The position numbers and the translations under genes are program-made. Positions 53,632 through 61,810 of a DNA stretch of 64,000 nt are shown one piece after another; positions within the stretch are counted from its first letter, which is position 1, and each line of letters starts with the position of its first letter. A model generated the notes under the pieces. That model had not been told where the DNA came from and did no database searches. It worked only from the letters and a program-made list of their open reading frames with translations. The stretch is from Amycolatopsis sp. FBCC-B4732 (lineage in GTDB: Bacteria; Actinomycetota; Actinomycetes; Mycobacteriales; Pseudonocardiaceae): NCBI RefSeq assembly GCF_023008405.1, contig NZ_CP095376.1, positions 1,698,001 to 1,762,000 on the forward strand, in the 5' to 3' direction.

Positions 53632-54894
53632 TCAGAGTAACAGCAGCTGGTCGCCGACGGTCTCGTCCATCGTGGCAATTGCGCGTGATGGACCGCATGC
53701 CTTGACTTTACGAGTCGGGCCGCCGCACGTGATCGTGAGGTCGTTCGATCTCAGGTAGTCGGCGATCGCCGACCTGTCATCGCCTACGGTCTCGGCGAAT
53801 CGCGCGCGGAATTCGTTGAGTAGGTGGTCTTCGCGGACGTAGACGTTTTTGGTGAGTTCTGGTGGGCGGGTGTGGGCGCTGGTGTGGCCGTGGCGGCAGC
53901 GGTAGCCGGGGCGGCCCTTCACCCAGTGTGAGTCCAGTCGGCGGCCGCACAGCTGACATTGCACAAGTCCCGCCAGCAGATACGCCCTGGTATGGCCGTG
54001 CTGTGTGGGTCGGGCCGCGCGCATGCCCTGGACCGTCAGGAATGTCGCCTCGTCCACGAGCGCCGGATGTGTCACCTTGTCCGACTCGGCCCAGCCTCGT
54101 GCCGCTGACGGTCGGGTGGGAGCACCGTCGTGCGGCGGGCCGGTTGTTCTGGCGCCGTGTCGGTTCCACACCTGCCGCCCGGTGTAGCGAGGGTTCTCGA
54201 GGATCCCGACGACGGTCCGGACGATCCACTCGTGCTTCGTCCGGTGTCGGTTGCGAACCCGGCCGGCGCTCGACGGGCACGGGATGCCCCGGTCGTTCAG
54301 CTCCCGCGCGATCCCGGCCACACTGCGTCCGGTGGCTCGTTGCTGGAAGATCCACCGCACCCACGGTGCGGTGGCCGAGTCGGGTTCCAGGCGGTGCAGT
54401 CGGCGGCCCCAGCTCGCGTGGCCCCGGTTCGGGTGCGGGCCGGCGTCGGCGAGACGGTAGCCGTAGGGTGGCCGGCCGCCGAGGAACCTGCCCTGCACGC
54501 GGGCCTGAATGTGCATTGCGGCCAGCACTCGGTGCCGGGCCCGCAGCACCTCGCGGCGTGACTGGGATCCGAGGAGCAGCATTAGCGCCTGGTGCACGGG
54601 GTCGTCGAGGTTCACCGGACCGTCCGCTTCGGGGAGCCACAGGTGGATGCCTTGCTGCTGAAGCATGGTTAGCACGGTGTTGAATTGGTCTCCGTAGAAC
54701 GCGCGCTCGTACTCTCCGATGACGACGGCATCAAACGGACGGTTCGGTTGTGCTGCGGCTGCCATTAGTTGTGCCGCGGCCGGCCGTTTACGCCAGGGAA
54801 GCCGACGTGAACATCCTTCGTCGAAGTACTCCGCCACGATCACACCGTGTCCGCGGATCGTCTCCTCGGCAACCTCGCGCTGCCACGCGATGTA
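53632..54894 (-). pseudogene. Large serine recombinase, C-terminal part of a split gene
   Basis: About 420 residues in frame from YIAWQREVAEETIRGHGVIV to the stop at 53632. It holds EYFDEGCSRRLPWRKRP, VVIGEYERAFYGDQFNTV, FLGGRPPYGYRLADAG, ILENPRYTGRQVWNRHG and the zinc ribbon CQLCGRRLDSHW. The catalytic N-terminus with the nucleophile Ser is absent: just upstream of the YIAW segment the sequence changes to an unrelated Crp-type gene on the other strand. The missing start is found at 61525-61644 in the same orientation. It is closely related to the recombinase at 28.6-30.0 kb. Confidence 0.88.
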
Positions 54895-55411
54895 CCCGCC
54901 AGCGGCCGCCGCGCATCTGATCGGCATGACACCGGAGGAGGCCGCGAGGGTGATACAGGATCTGCCGCCCGACAAGAGCCGGGCCATCATCCGCGAGATC
55001 GACAAGCTGGTCGGCAAGGCCACCGTGGACGCCGAGGGTGCCACCACCAGGGCCGAGGCCGACCGGCTCAAGAACGCCGTGGGCGGCGACGGGACCGTGG
55101 TGGCGATGAACGCGGAACGGCGACGACCGCCGGGCCCGGCCGGTCCGGTGGACTCGGCCGCCTTCGACGTCAGCCGCCGCGTGGCCGTGCAGTTGGTCCG
55201 GCTGGCTGAGGAACACGGCCGGCGCGTGCCGGAGGGTGTGGTCATCGAGGCCGCGTTGTCGCAGGAGGACATCGCCGGGCAGGTCGGCGCCGCCCGACGC
55301 ACGGTCGCGCGAGCCCTGCGCGTCCTGCGGGAGCGGGGGATCATCGAGACTGGCCGCCGCCGGATCCTCATCCGTGAGCCGCGCGTCCTGCGCGCCTTCG
55401 CCCACGATTAG
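54895..55411 (+). pseudogene. Crp/Fnr-type regulator fragment, 5' truncated
   Basis: The C-terminal 85 residues form a Crp-type winged helix: AAFDVSRRVAVQLVRLAEEH, LSQEDIAGQVGAARRTVARA and then LRVLRERGIIETGRRRI. The cyclic-nucleotide-binding domain is missing. The preceding 90 residues (MTPEEAARVIQDLPPDKSRA and following) are unlike it. The coding frame begins exactly at the junction with the split recombinase. An ATG at 54926 could still permit a 161-residue protein. Regulation by a ligand is lost if the usual domain was present. Confidence 0.6.
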
Positions 55412-55502
55412 TCAGGCACGGAAGCAGCAATACGACTCCCGGACCAACGTAGTCGGCGGCGTCGCCCGGTCCGACGGCGACGTCTAGCTGTTGCGGGTCA
55501 TT

Positions 55503-56585
55503 ACGTTGGTGACGTGGGCGAAGGCCTAAGACGAGGGACGGGTCTTTCGACGGCAGGATGAGAAGTGCGACCAACACATCCGCCGAGGAGAAAGACCCGT
55601 CCGTGCACCACCGTAATGCCCCACTGTCCCTCGAGGGCCGCCGCCGGCTCGTCGCGCGTTGCCAGACCCGCCCGATCGCCCACGTCGCCGCCGAAATGGG
55701 CATCTCCCGGCAATGCGCCTCCAAATGGGTCAACCGCTGGCGCCGCTATGGCGAGACCGGCCTGCTCGACCAGCCCAGCGTCCCGCACCACCAGCCCACC
55801 GCCACCCCCGCCGAGGTCGTGGCCCGGATCGAGCAGCTGCGCAGGCAACGCAAGTACTCCGCCCGCCGCATCGCCACCGAACTCACCACCGAAGGCATCA
55901 CCCTCTCCGTCCGCACCGTCGGCCGGCACCTGCTGCACCTCGGGCTCAACCGGCGCCGCTTTATCGACCCCACCGGCGCCACCAACCGGGAACCCCGCAA
56001 GATCATCGCCCGCTGGCCCGGGCACATGGTCCACCTGGACGTGAAGAAGACCGGCCGGATCCCCGACGGCGGCGGCTGGCGCATCCACGGCAAAGGCAGC
56101 GACCAGGACAAACGCGCCCGCCGCGGCAAGACCCGAGGCCAGCGGGCCCGCTACACCTACCTGCACTCCGCCGTCGACGGCTACTCACGCCTGGCCTACA
56201 CCGAAGCCCTGCCCGACGAAACCGCCCGGACCGCGATCGGGTTCGTCCACCGCGCCCGAGCCTTCTTCGCCCGCCACGGCATCACCCACATCCACCGCCT
56301 GGTCACCGACAACGGCGCCTGCTACCGCGCGAACGACTTCGCCACCGTCCTGCGCGGAGCCCGGCATCAGCGGATCACGCCCTACACCCCACGCCACAAC
56401 GGGAAAGTCGAGCGCTACAACCGGATCCTGGCCGAAGAGTTCCTCTACGCCCATGTCTGGCTCAGTGAAGAACACCGCACCGCAGCCCTGGCCGTCTGGA
56501 ACATCCACTACAACTACCATCGACCACACACTGCCGCTGGGAACCAGCCACCGGTCACCCGGCTCCACACCGGCGTCACCAACGT
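55503..56585. mobile_element. IS481-family insertion sequence, apparently intact
   Basis: An inverted pair ACGTTGGTGACG at 55503-55514 and its complement at 56574-56585, inside the last codons of the transposase, is consistent with IS termini. The ends of the element may extend a few bases further; no target duplication was identified. It lies inside the segment that separates the two recombinase halves. Confidence 0.6.
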
Positions 56586-56604
56586 CATGGCCTCATACAT
56601 CTAG
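55603..56604 (+). CDS. IS481-family transposase
   Basis: A 333-residue DDE transposase from the GTG at 55603 (GAGGAG upstream). An N-terminal helix-turn-helix (PIAHVAAEMGISRQCASKWV, RWRRYGETGLLDQPS) and a second HTH (KYSARRIATELTTEGITLSV) precede the catalytic core. The triad is visible: Asp in MVHLDVKKTGRI, Asp in HRLVTDNGACYRA, and Glu in HNGKVERYNRILAEEF. YNYHRPHTAAGNQPPVTRL is the usual C-terminus. No frameshift is present, so it should be functional. Length matches the family. Confidence 0.95.
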   Translation: MHHRNAPLSLEGRRRLVARCQTRPIAHVAAEMGISRQCASKWVNRWRRYGETGLLDQPSVPHHQPTATPAEVVARIEQLRRQRKYSARRIATELTTEGITLSVRTVGRHLLHLGLNRRRFIDPTGATNREPRKIIARWPGHMVHLDVKKTGRIPDGGGWRIHGKGSDQDKRARRGKTRGQRARYTYLHSAVDGYSRLAYTEALPDETARTAIGFVHRARAFFARHGITHIHRLVTDNGACYRANDFATVLRGARHQRITPYTPRHNGKVERYNRILAEEFLYAHVWLSEEHRTAALAVWNIHYNYHRPHTAAGNQPPVTRLHTGVTNVMASYI

Positions 56605-56643
56605 CGCCAAGGCGATGTCGATCTCGTAACAAGCGACCGGGTC

Positions 56644-57708
56644 GTGCCGACCCTCTGGAGCGTGAAAGGGAAGTCAAGGCTTCGATGCTTGCTGGCCGCT
56701 GCGCTGCTGACTGCCGGTTGCGGGCCGTTCGACGGAACTCCGACGACCCTCTCGGGTGCCGAGCAATCGGCGTGTGCGCGGCCGTCCGTGCCTGCGGGTA
56801 CCGAAACGCCCGTCGTGACGCCAGGTTTCGTCCAGTACGCCGCCGTTGCCGGCCGGGCTGTGTGGGTAGCGCTGCGGGAGGGGCTGATCGCCAAGCTGGA
56901 TCCGTTCTGCGGCACCGCCACAGAAACCGTGAAAGTCGCGACGGAGCTGTGGCCGACGCTCCCGAACGGCTCGAGGCCGAGTTTCGCGGCGCTGGTTTCC
57001 GATGGTCACGACACTCTCTGGGCGATCGCCGAAGTCGTCGATCAGGCCGGTGACGTGACGCGCTCGACTGTGGTCCGCATTGACACCGTCAGCGCGGCAA
57101 TGACCGCGCGCCTCGCACTGGCCCCGATCAGCTACGGCCGCACGTCGGGAGCGCTCGCGGCAAGCGGCGACCGCGTCTGGCTCGCCGACGCGATGACCGA
57201 AGGCACGGCGGCCCGGCTCGACCCCAGAACGGCGGTCGTCATCGCCACGGTGTCCACCCCTGAGGGAGGGCAGAGCACTAATCAGCAGGTAGGCGTGGCG
57301 CCCGACGGGGCCGTGTGGGTTCCGGGAGGGCCCCACTCGGTACGGGTGCTGAACTCGGATGGGGGTACACGGACGGACGTCGTGCTGCCCGGGACCGACA
57401 TCAGCAACGCGAGCATTCTGCCGCTGGGCACCACGGCGTGGATCGGCGGCAGCCCAGCGCACCGCGTCTCTACAACGGACTACACCGTCACTGCGGTCGG
57501 CGCGGCCCGTCTCGATTCGCTCACGCCAGCCTCCCGAGGAGTCTGGGGTGCGGTGAATTCTCCGGAACACGCGATTGTCCACGTCGGGGAGGACGCCAAG
57601 GTTGTCGCGACGTATCCGGTAGCCAACCAGACGATTTCGCTCGCCTCCACTGGTGATGACGTCTGGCGAGTCGATTTCGGTGGGGTGCTGTACCACGTCG
57701 CGGGCTAG
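56644..57708 (+). CDS. Secreted lipoprotein, probable beta-propeller
   Basis: A 354-residue protein with a signal peptide ending in the lipobox TAGC (LLAAALLTAGCGPF); the Cys near residue 26 would be lipidated. The start is the GTG at 56644; a GTG at 56662 is possible. The mature protein has repeated blades (AVAGRAVWVALREGLIAKLD, SDGHDTLWAIAEVVDQAGD, ALAASGDRVWLADAMTEGTA, GVAPDGAVWVPGGPHSVRVL), the spacing of a six- or seven-bladed propeller such as a Virginiamycin B lyase-like or YncE-like fold. Function unknown. It lies directly after the IS481 element. Confidence 0.75.
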   Translation: MPTLWSVKGKSRLRCLLAAALLTAGCGPFDGTPTTLSGAEQSACARPSVPAGTETPVVTPGFVQYAAVAGRAVWVALREGLIAKLDPFCGTATETVKVATELWPTLPNGSRPSFAALVSDGHDTLWAIAEVVDQAGDVTRSTVVRIDTVSAAMTARLALAPISYGRTSGALAASGDRVWLADAMTEGTAARLDPRTAVVIATVSTPEGGQSTNQQVGVAPDGAVWVPGGPHSVRVLNSDGGTRTDVVLPGTDISNASILPLGTTAWIGGSPAHRVSTTDYTVTAVGAARLDSLTPASRGVWGAVNSPEHAIVHVGEDAKVVATYPVANQTISLASTGDDVWRVDFGGVLYHVAG

Positions 57709-57955
57709 GCTGGTTCGAGCCGGACGGTCGTCGTGGCCGCCGTCTCGGCGACTATCGGCTCCAGTGCGCTGGCCTGGCTGCGGCACTTCTCGGTGTAGGC
57801 GGCATCGACGGCCGCGTTGGTGTCCGCGTCCGTGGCGGGCTGCAGCTCGCGGTGCTCCGGCTTGTCGCCACCTGACGTGTAGCCGCGGGTGAAGATTAAG
57901 TAGATCACCGCGAGGACGACAGAGAGCCGCTCGGGCGAGAGTCGGTCGGCGTGGA
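57705..57955 (-). other. Possible fragment of a small membrane protein
   Basis: The reverse strand carries an open stretch reading HADRLSPERLSVVLAVIYLI then FTRGYTSGGDKPEHRELQPA and TYEKC-like AYTEKCRSQASALEP to a stop at 57705. One transmembrane helix is plausible. No start with a ribosome-binding site is seen in frame and the upstream sequence looks non-coding, so a truncated gene is more likely than an intact one. The rest of 57,956-58,128 holds only the leader of the HEPN gene. Confidence 0.3.
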
Positions 57956-58128
57956 CTGCGACGTTGATTCCGCGTCGCGGATTTTGCGGCGAGCCGCGCT
58001 GGCCAGCAGGGTCACTCGAACGTGTGAACCAAAGCCGGGTGCGATGGCACGCAGCATGTGGCATCCTGTTCTGTTCGCCACCGGCGGCCATCAGCTTGAT
58101 GCCACATCTCGCAACACGGAGACACGCC

Positions 58129-61107
58129 ATGCTTTGCCGCCGACCAGAGCTGTACGACGCGCTCAAGGCCTTGACGGGCGCCGCCCTCAACGATCTCCTC
58201 CAACATGACGATGCTCCTGTGATCGGGCCACTCCCGGACTTGCGTCACTGGCGGCGGTTTTCACAGTCGTCGTTCGTGGCCCTGCGAGCCACCGCTTGGC
58301 ACATGCCAGAACGGGCCTCGACGGTTGCTTGGCTCGACACCTTCCCCGAGATGACCGCGGTTCGGGAGATCATCAACGCCGATCCGGTCATCCGTTCCCG
58401 CGTCGACACCGTGGTCGGAACCGAGTTCGCCAAACAATTCCGGCGCCTCAGCTGGCTACTCGTCGAGCATCTGCTGGAACCGATCGTCCTGGCCACGGGC
58501 ACCTACCAGGTGGACGAGGACGCATTCGAAGCGTCCTACGCGCGCCTGGAAAGAGGCCTTCTCGCCGCGGAAATCAGGATGGTCGAGTATGTGCCGCTCA
58601 ACGCGTTCATCACTCCGGGACTCGACAGCATCGCACTGGCCGACGGTCTCGAGCTGCAGCCGATGACGGACCAGCAGCTCAGCACAGCCATCCGAGTCCA
58701 CGCCGTACCCGGAGAGTTCGGTGGCGGCCCAACATCGTTCGAGGTCTCCTGGCTCAACCAGTGGGCGCTGGTCGTGGAGCGGTCCTTCCCGGTGCGTTCC
58801 GGCGCAGATGAGCTGTCCGGTATCCCGGTCGCGGGGCCGTTCCCATCCTTGTCCGGGCCAGCCGAGCAGCTCGTCAGGGCTCTGCGGATCGTGTGCGGCG
58901 GCTCGGTAAGCGCGACGCGCCCGATCCACATCCAGCACGACGAGGACTTTCCCTTCGACCTCGGATCGAGCGCGATACTCTCGCCGGTCGGGCTCGCCGA
59001 CCTGGACCGACCGACCCGAATGGACAGCGATCAGCTAGGCGATCTTCGTGAAGTCTTCCGCCTCCTCGCAGACCCTGATGTCCAGAGCAACCGCGCGCTG
59101 CAGACCGCACTGCGTCGTCTGGTCGCCTCCGGCTCACGAAGCGTGACCGAGGATCGCTTGGTCGACCTCATGACCAGCGCGGAGGCGTTGTTCATCAAGC
59201 TCGACGGTGTCAAGAGCAAGACAAAGGGAGCCGTGATCGCTGGAGGCGCCGCGGCATTACTGGCTGAGGACGTCGTGCTGGCGACCAGCCCGGACAAGAT
59301 CAGAGCCTTCATGTCCCTGGCCTACCAGCTACGTAACGACGAGATCCATGGTGATGACCCGGCGCGGCGGCCGGCGCATCTCCTGGACGGGACACCGACG
59401 ACCAGCCTAGAGGCAATCGTGGACGACGTTGAACGGGTCATGCGGCGTGCGGCACACCTCATCTTGCGAGGAGTTGTTTACCCTCGAGTGACGGGACAGG
59501 GAATGGGTGTCTCCGATCAGGAGACGATCGAGCGGTTCGTGCTCCGAGCGCGACGGGTTGCCGCACATTCCCTGATGCAAGACCGTGAGTCGTTCACGAA
59601 GCTGATGCAGGACAACTTCACGCTGCGAATGGCGTTGGACGGCACGGCCACCCTCAGCCGCTCGCTGCCTGCCGACCAGGAGATCTTCGAATCGCTGGCA
59701 GCGAGGGTTCGGCCGTTGACGCTCGAATCAGAATCGATCTTCTATAAGAAGGTGCTCGCCGCCTTGAAACGCATGATCAAGGCTGCGTCAACACCGGGGA
59801 GCCGTGAACTCGAGCAGCTGACCGAGCTGACCTCAGAGTGGACAGCCATGTCGCTCGGACGAGACGTCCAGGTCTACGAGATGTGGCTGAGCAACGCCGA
59901 CGACACGGAGACCACGGGGCGGGCGACGGACAATCAGCTGGCCGCCGGCTGGATCTACGCCGACCTGGTCCATGCCGACGCGACAGGCTGGAAGCAGGAC
60001 GCCCTGGCCTTCTCATTGGAGGAGCGGTACGCCGCCGCGGTCAGCGTGATCTCCCGGCTCGCGTCGCTGAGCTCCCGCACGCTCGAGTTCGTCCGGCAAC
60101 TGCACGACTCAAACACGATCGAGCTTGAACGGACGGTTTGGGACACGGCCGTCGTTGTGGCTTCGACAGAGCTCGTGTTGGCGTCCGCGACCGCGTATGT
60201 GGGACCGGTGGGCACCGTGCCTGACTGGAATCAACCTCTGACGGAACTCGGTGAGCAGTGGCAGCAGGTCACACTCACCAGCCAACTGCGTCGCGACCGG
60301 ACCAGCCACGTGCAGGTCGACCTGACCGACACTGCCGGCGGCATCGTTGCGTCGTACGACGCCGCCGTCCTGGACCGTCACCAAGAAGACGACATTTTGC
60401 ACTGGCGGGTGCTGCTGGCAGACAGCGTGATCTCGCACGTCCAACTTCGCGTCGAGGACGAAGGCGCGCGGCCGATCGCCATCGACCATTCCATCGTTGG
60501 CGACTCGAATCGAGTCCGTCTGGCAGCGCACCGCGCGCTACAGAACATGCAGCGAGCTCACACGATGACCTACCTCGTCCAGGGGACGACAGTGGTGTCC
60601 TGCCAGACGGCACCGAGCCGGCCGGAAGCAGTCGATCAGCTGCAGCAGCTCATCGAGACGCTTGAGGATGTTGTCGCGATCGAGGAGCTCAGCGGTCGCA
60701 ACATCGAACCGGCAACGGAGCCGATAACGTTCTTCCAACGAGTCCGACTGCGACAGATGCGATTGCTGTGGCAAGGGAAAATCGTGCAGTGGGATCGAGT
60801 CCTGCCCGACGCAGTCTTGCCAGAGGGAAAGGTGCCGAGCTGGATCCGCGTCGAAGCAGATTTGATCCCCATTGGCGGCGCCCAGGTCCCAACTCCAGAG
60901 GTCCTGATCGGACATCCTGACGCGACTTGGATCGACCAAGGACCGGTGGCGGAGTCAGAGCCAGCCCGCCGGTTCTCCGCATCACCGCCCGAAGGGCAGC
61001 GCTTCTTAGCATGGGCCCCTTCTCGGAAAGGTGAGCCGGATCAGGAGCAGTGGGAAAGCGTACGGTGGAACCTCGCGGGAATCACCGAGGACACGTGCCC
61101 CTTCTGA
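58129..61107 (+). CDS. Large HEPN-domain protein, candidate defence gene
   Basis: A 992-residue protein; GGAG seven bases before the ATG at 58129 decides the start (an ATG at 58099 is also in frame). The N-terminal 330 residues are an alpha/beta region I do not recognise (FPEMTAVREIINADPVIRSR, VEYVPLNAFITPGLDSIALA). Near residue 402-407, in SLAYQLRNDEIHGDDPARRP, is an RX4H HEPN motif preceded by DLMTSAEALFIKLDGVKSKT, as in ApeA-type HEPN domains. The C-terminal 550 residues are mostly helical then beta-rich, with no named fold. It may be an RNase effector fused to a sensor. It sits between the two recombinase halves. Confidence 0.6.
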   Translation: MLCRRPELYDALKALTGAALNDLLQHDDAPVIGPLPDLRHWRRFSQSSFVALRATAWHMPERASTVAWLDTFPEMTAVREIINADPVIRSRVDTVVGTEFAKQFRRLSWLLVEHLLEPIVLATGTYQVDEDAFEASYARLERGLLAAEIRMVEYVPLNAFITPGLDSIALADGLELQPMTDQQLSTAIRVHAVPGEFGGGPTSFEVSWLNQWALVVERSFPVRSGADELSGIPVAGPFPSLSGPAEQLVRALRIVCGGSVSATRPIHIQHDEDFPFDLGSSAILSPVGLADLDRPTRMDSDQLGDLREVFRLLADPDVQSNRALQTALRRLVASGSRSVTEDRLVDLMTSAEALFIKLDGVKSKTKGAVIAGGAAALLAEDVVLATSPDKIRAFMSLAYQLRNDEIHGDDPARRPAHLLDGTPTTSLEAIVDDVERVMRRAAHLILRGVVYPRVTGQGMGVSDQETIERFVLRARRVAAHSLMQDRESFTKLMQDNFTLRMALDGTATLSRSLPADQEIFESLAARVRPLTLESESIFYKKVLAALKRMIKAASTPGSRELEQLTELTSEWTAMSLGRDVQVYEMWLSNADDTETTGRATDNQLAAGWIYADLVHADATGWKQDALAFSLEERYAAAVSVISRLASLSSRTLEFVRQLHDSNTIELERTVWDTAVVVASTELVLASATAYVGPVGTVPDWNQPLTELGEQWQQVTLTSQLRRDRTSHVQVDLTDTAGGIVASYDAAVLDRHQEDDILHWRVLLADSVISHVQLRVEDEGARPIAIDHSIVGDSNRVRLAAHRALQNMQRAHTMTYLVQGTTVVSCQTAPSRPEAVDQLQQLIETLEDVVAIEELSGRNIEPATEPITFFQRVRLRQMRLLWQGKIVQWDRVLPDAVLPEGKVPSWIRVEADLIPIGGAQVPTPEVLIGHPDATWIDQGPVAESEPARRFSASPPEGQRFLAWAPSRKGEPDQEQWESVRWNLAGITEDTCPF

Positions 61108-61372
61108 CTTTCATGTGCTTCGGAGAATTGTCAATCCATCTGCGGTCGGCGCCTCTGAGGCGGTACTGATTTGCGATAATGACTCTTATCGCAACTCGGC
61201 ATCTCCGCATGTCCGTGCTCAAAGGTGTCGTGCTCACCGAGGGTGGCTACACCTTTGGACCCGACGCTGACTCTGGGTGACAGGAGAAGAAGGCGGGCTC
61301 CGGGTGCCACCTCGGTCGACCAGGGGGAGGGCCCGTGGACAGCGATCCGGAGGCCAGGCTGAGAATGGAGCT
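61108..61372. other. Short intergenic region
   Basis: About 265 bases between the HEPN gene and the HNH-like fragment. Nothing recognisable beyond GGAG at the downstream start. Confidence 0.4.
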
Positions 61373-61524
61373 ATGCCAGCCCGGAAACGGCCGCCGATCG
61401 TGCACCCCAAGCCGGGCGAGTCGACGATCAAGGAGCTCTACGTAACAGCGTGGCGGTGCGGTCACCCTGATTGCCTCAAGCCGCTGTATCGGGTGAGCGA
61501 CACCGGTGAGACGATCTTGAACAT
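61373..61524 (+). pseudogene. 5' fragment of an HNH-type / Cys-rich gene
   Basis: The ATG at 61373 opens MPARKRPPIVHPKPGESTIK, then AWRCGHPDCLKPLYRVSDTG and ETILN. This resembles the N-terminal zinc-knuckle part of actinobacterial HNH-endonuclease-like proteins that begin MPARKRPPI...PLYR. At 61525 the sequence switches to the serine recombinase start on the other strand, so the rest of the gene is lost. About 50 residues remain. Confidence 0.6.
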
Positions 61525-61644
61525 CGTCTCCCGGTCCTGGAACTCGACCGTGGACATTCGCCCGTAGAACGCGAATCGCAGCCCGGAGTCGCCAGCAGCG
61601 CGCTGGCCGACGTCGGGTGCCGGCGCGACGTGGGGACGCACCAT
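61525..61644 (-). pseudogene. Large serine recombinase, N-terminal part of the split gene
   Basis: From the ATG at 61644 the reverse strand reads DSGLRFAFYGRMSTVEFQDR and then ET before the sequence changes. It contains the nucleophile Ser in GRMST. QDR-ET here plus YIA-WQR at 54894 gives five residues between QDR and WQR, the spacing in the intact homologue (QDR-VSSQG-WQR). The two fragments together therefore rebuild one gene, separated by about 6.6 kb. Upstream (61645-61810) no gene is seen. Confidence 0.8.
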
Positions 61645-61810
61645 GCGTCATGGTGGCTCGGCGGGCGGTATTGCTCATCGTGTACCTCGGTGCTTGCGGC
61701 GAATTCAGGCCGAGGGCGGAACGCAGTCGGTCGGCGTCGATGACGTGCCGAGGGCTGATCTGCACTCGAATGGCCGCATTGCCGCCCGCATCCGGGTGGT
61801 GGGTTCGTGC

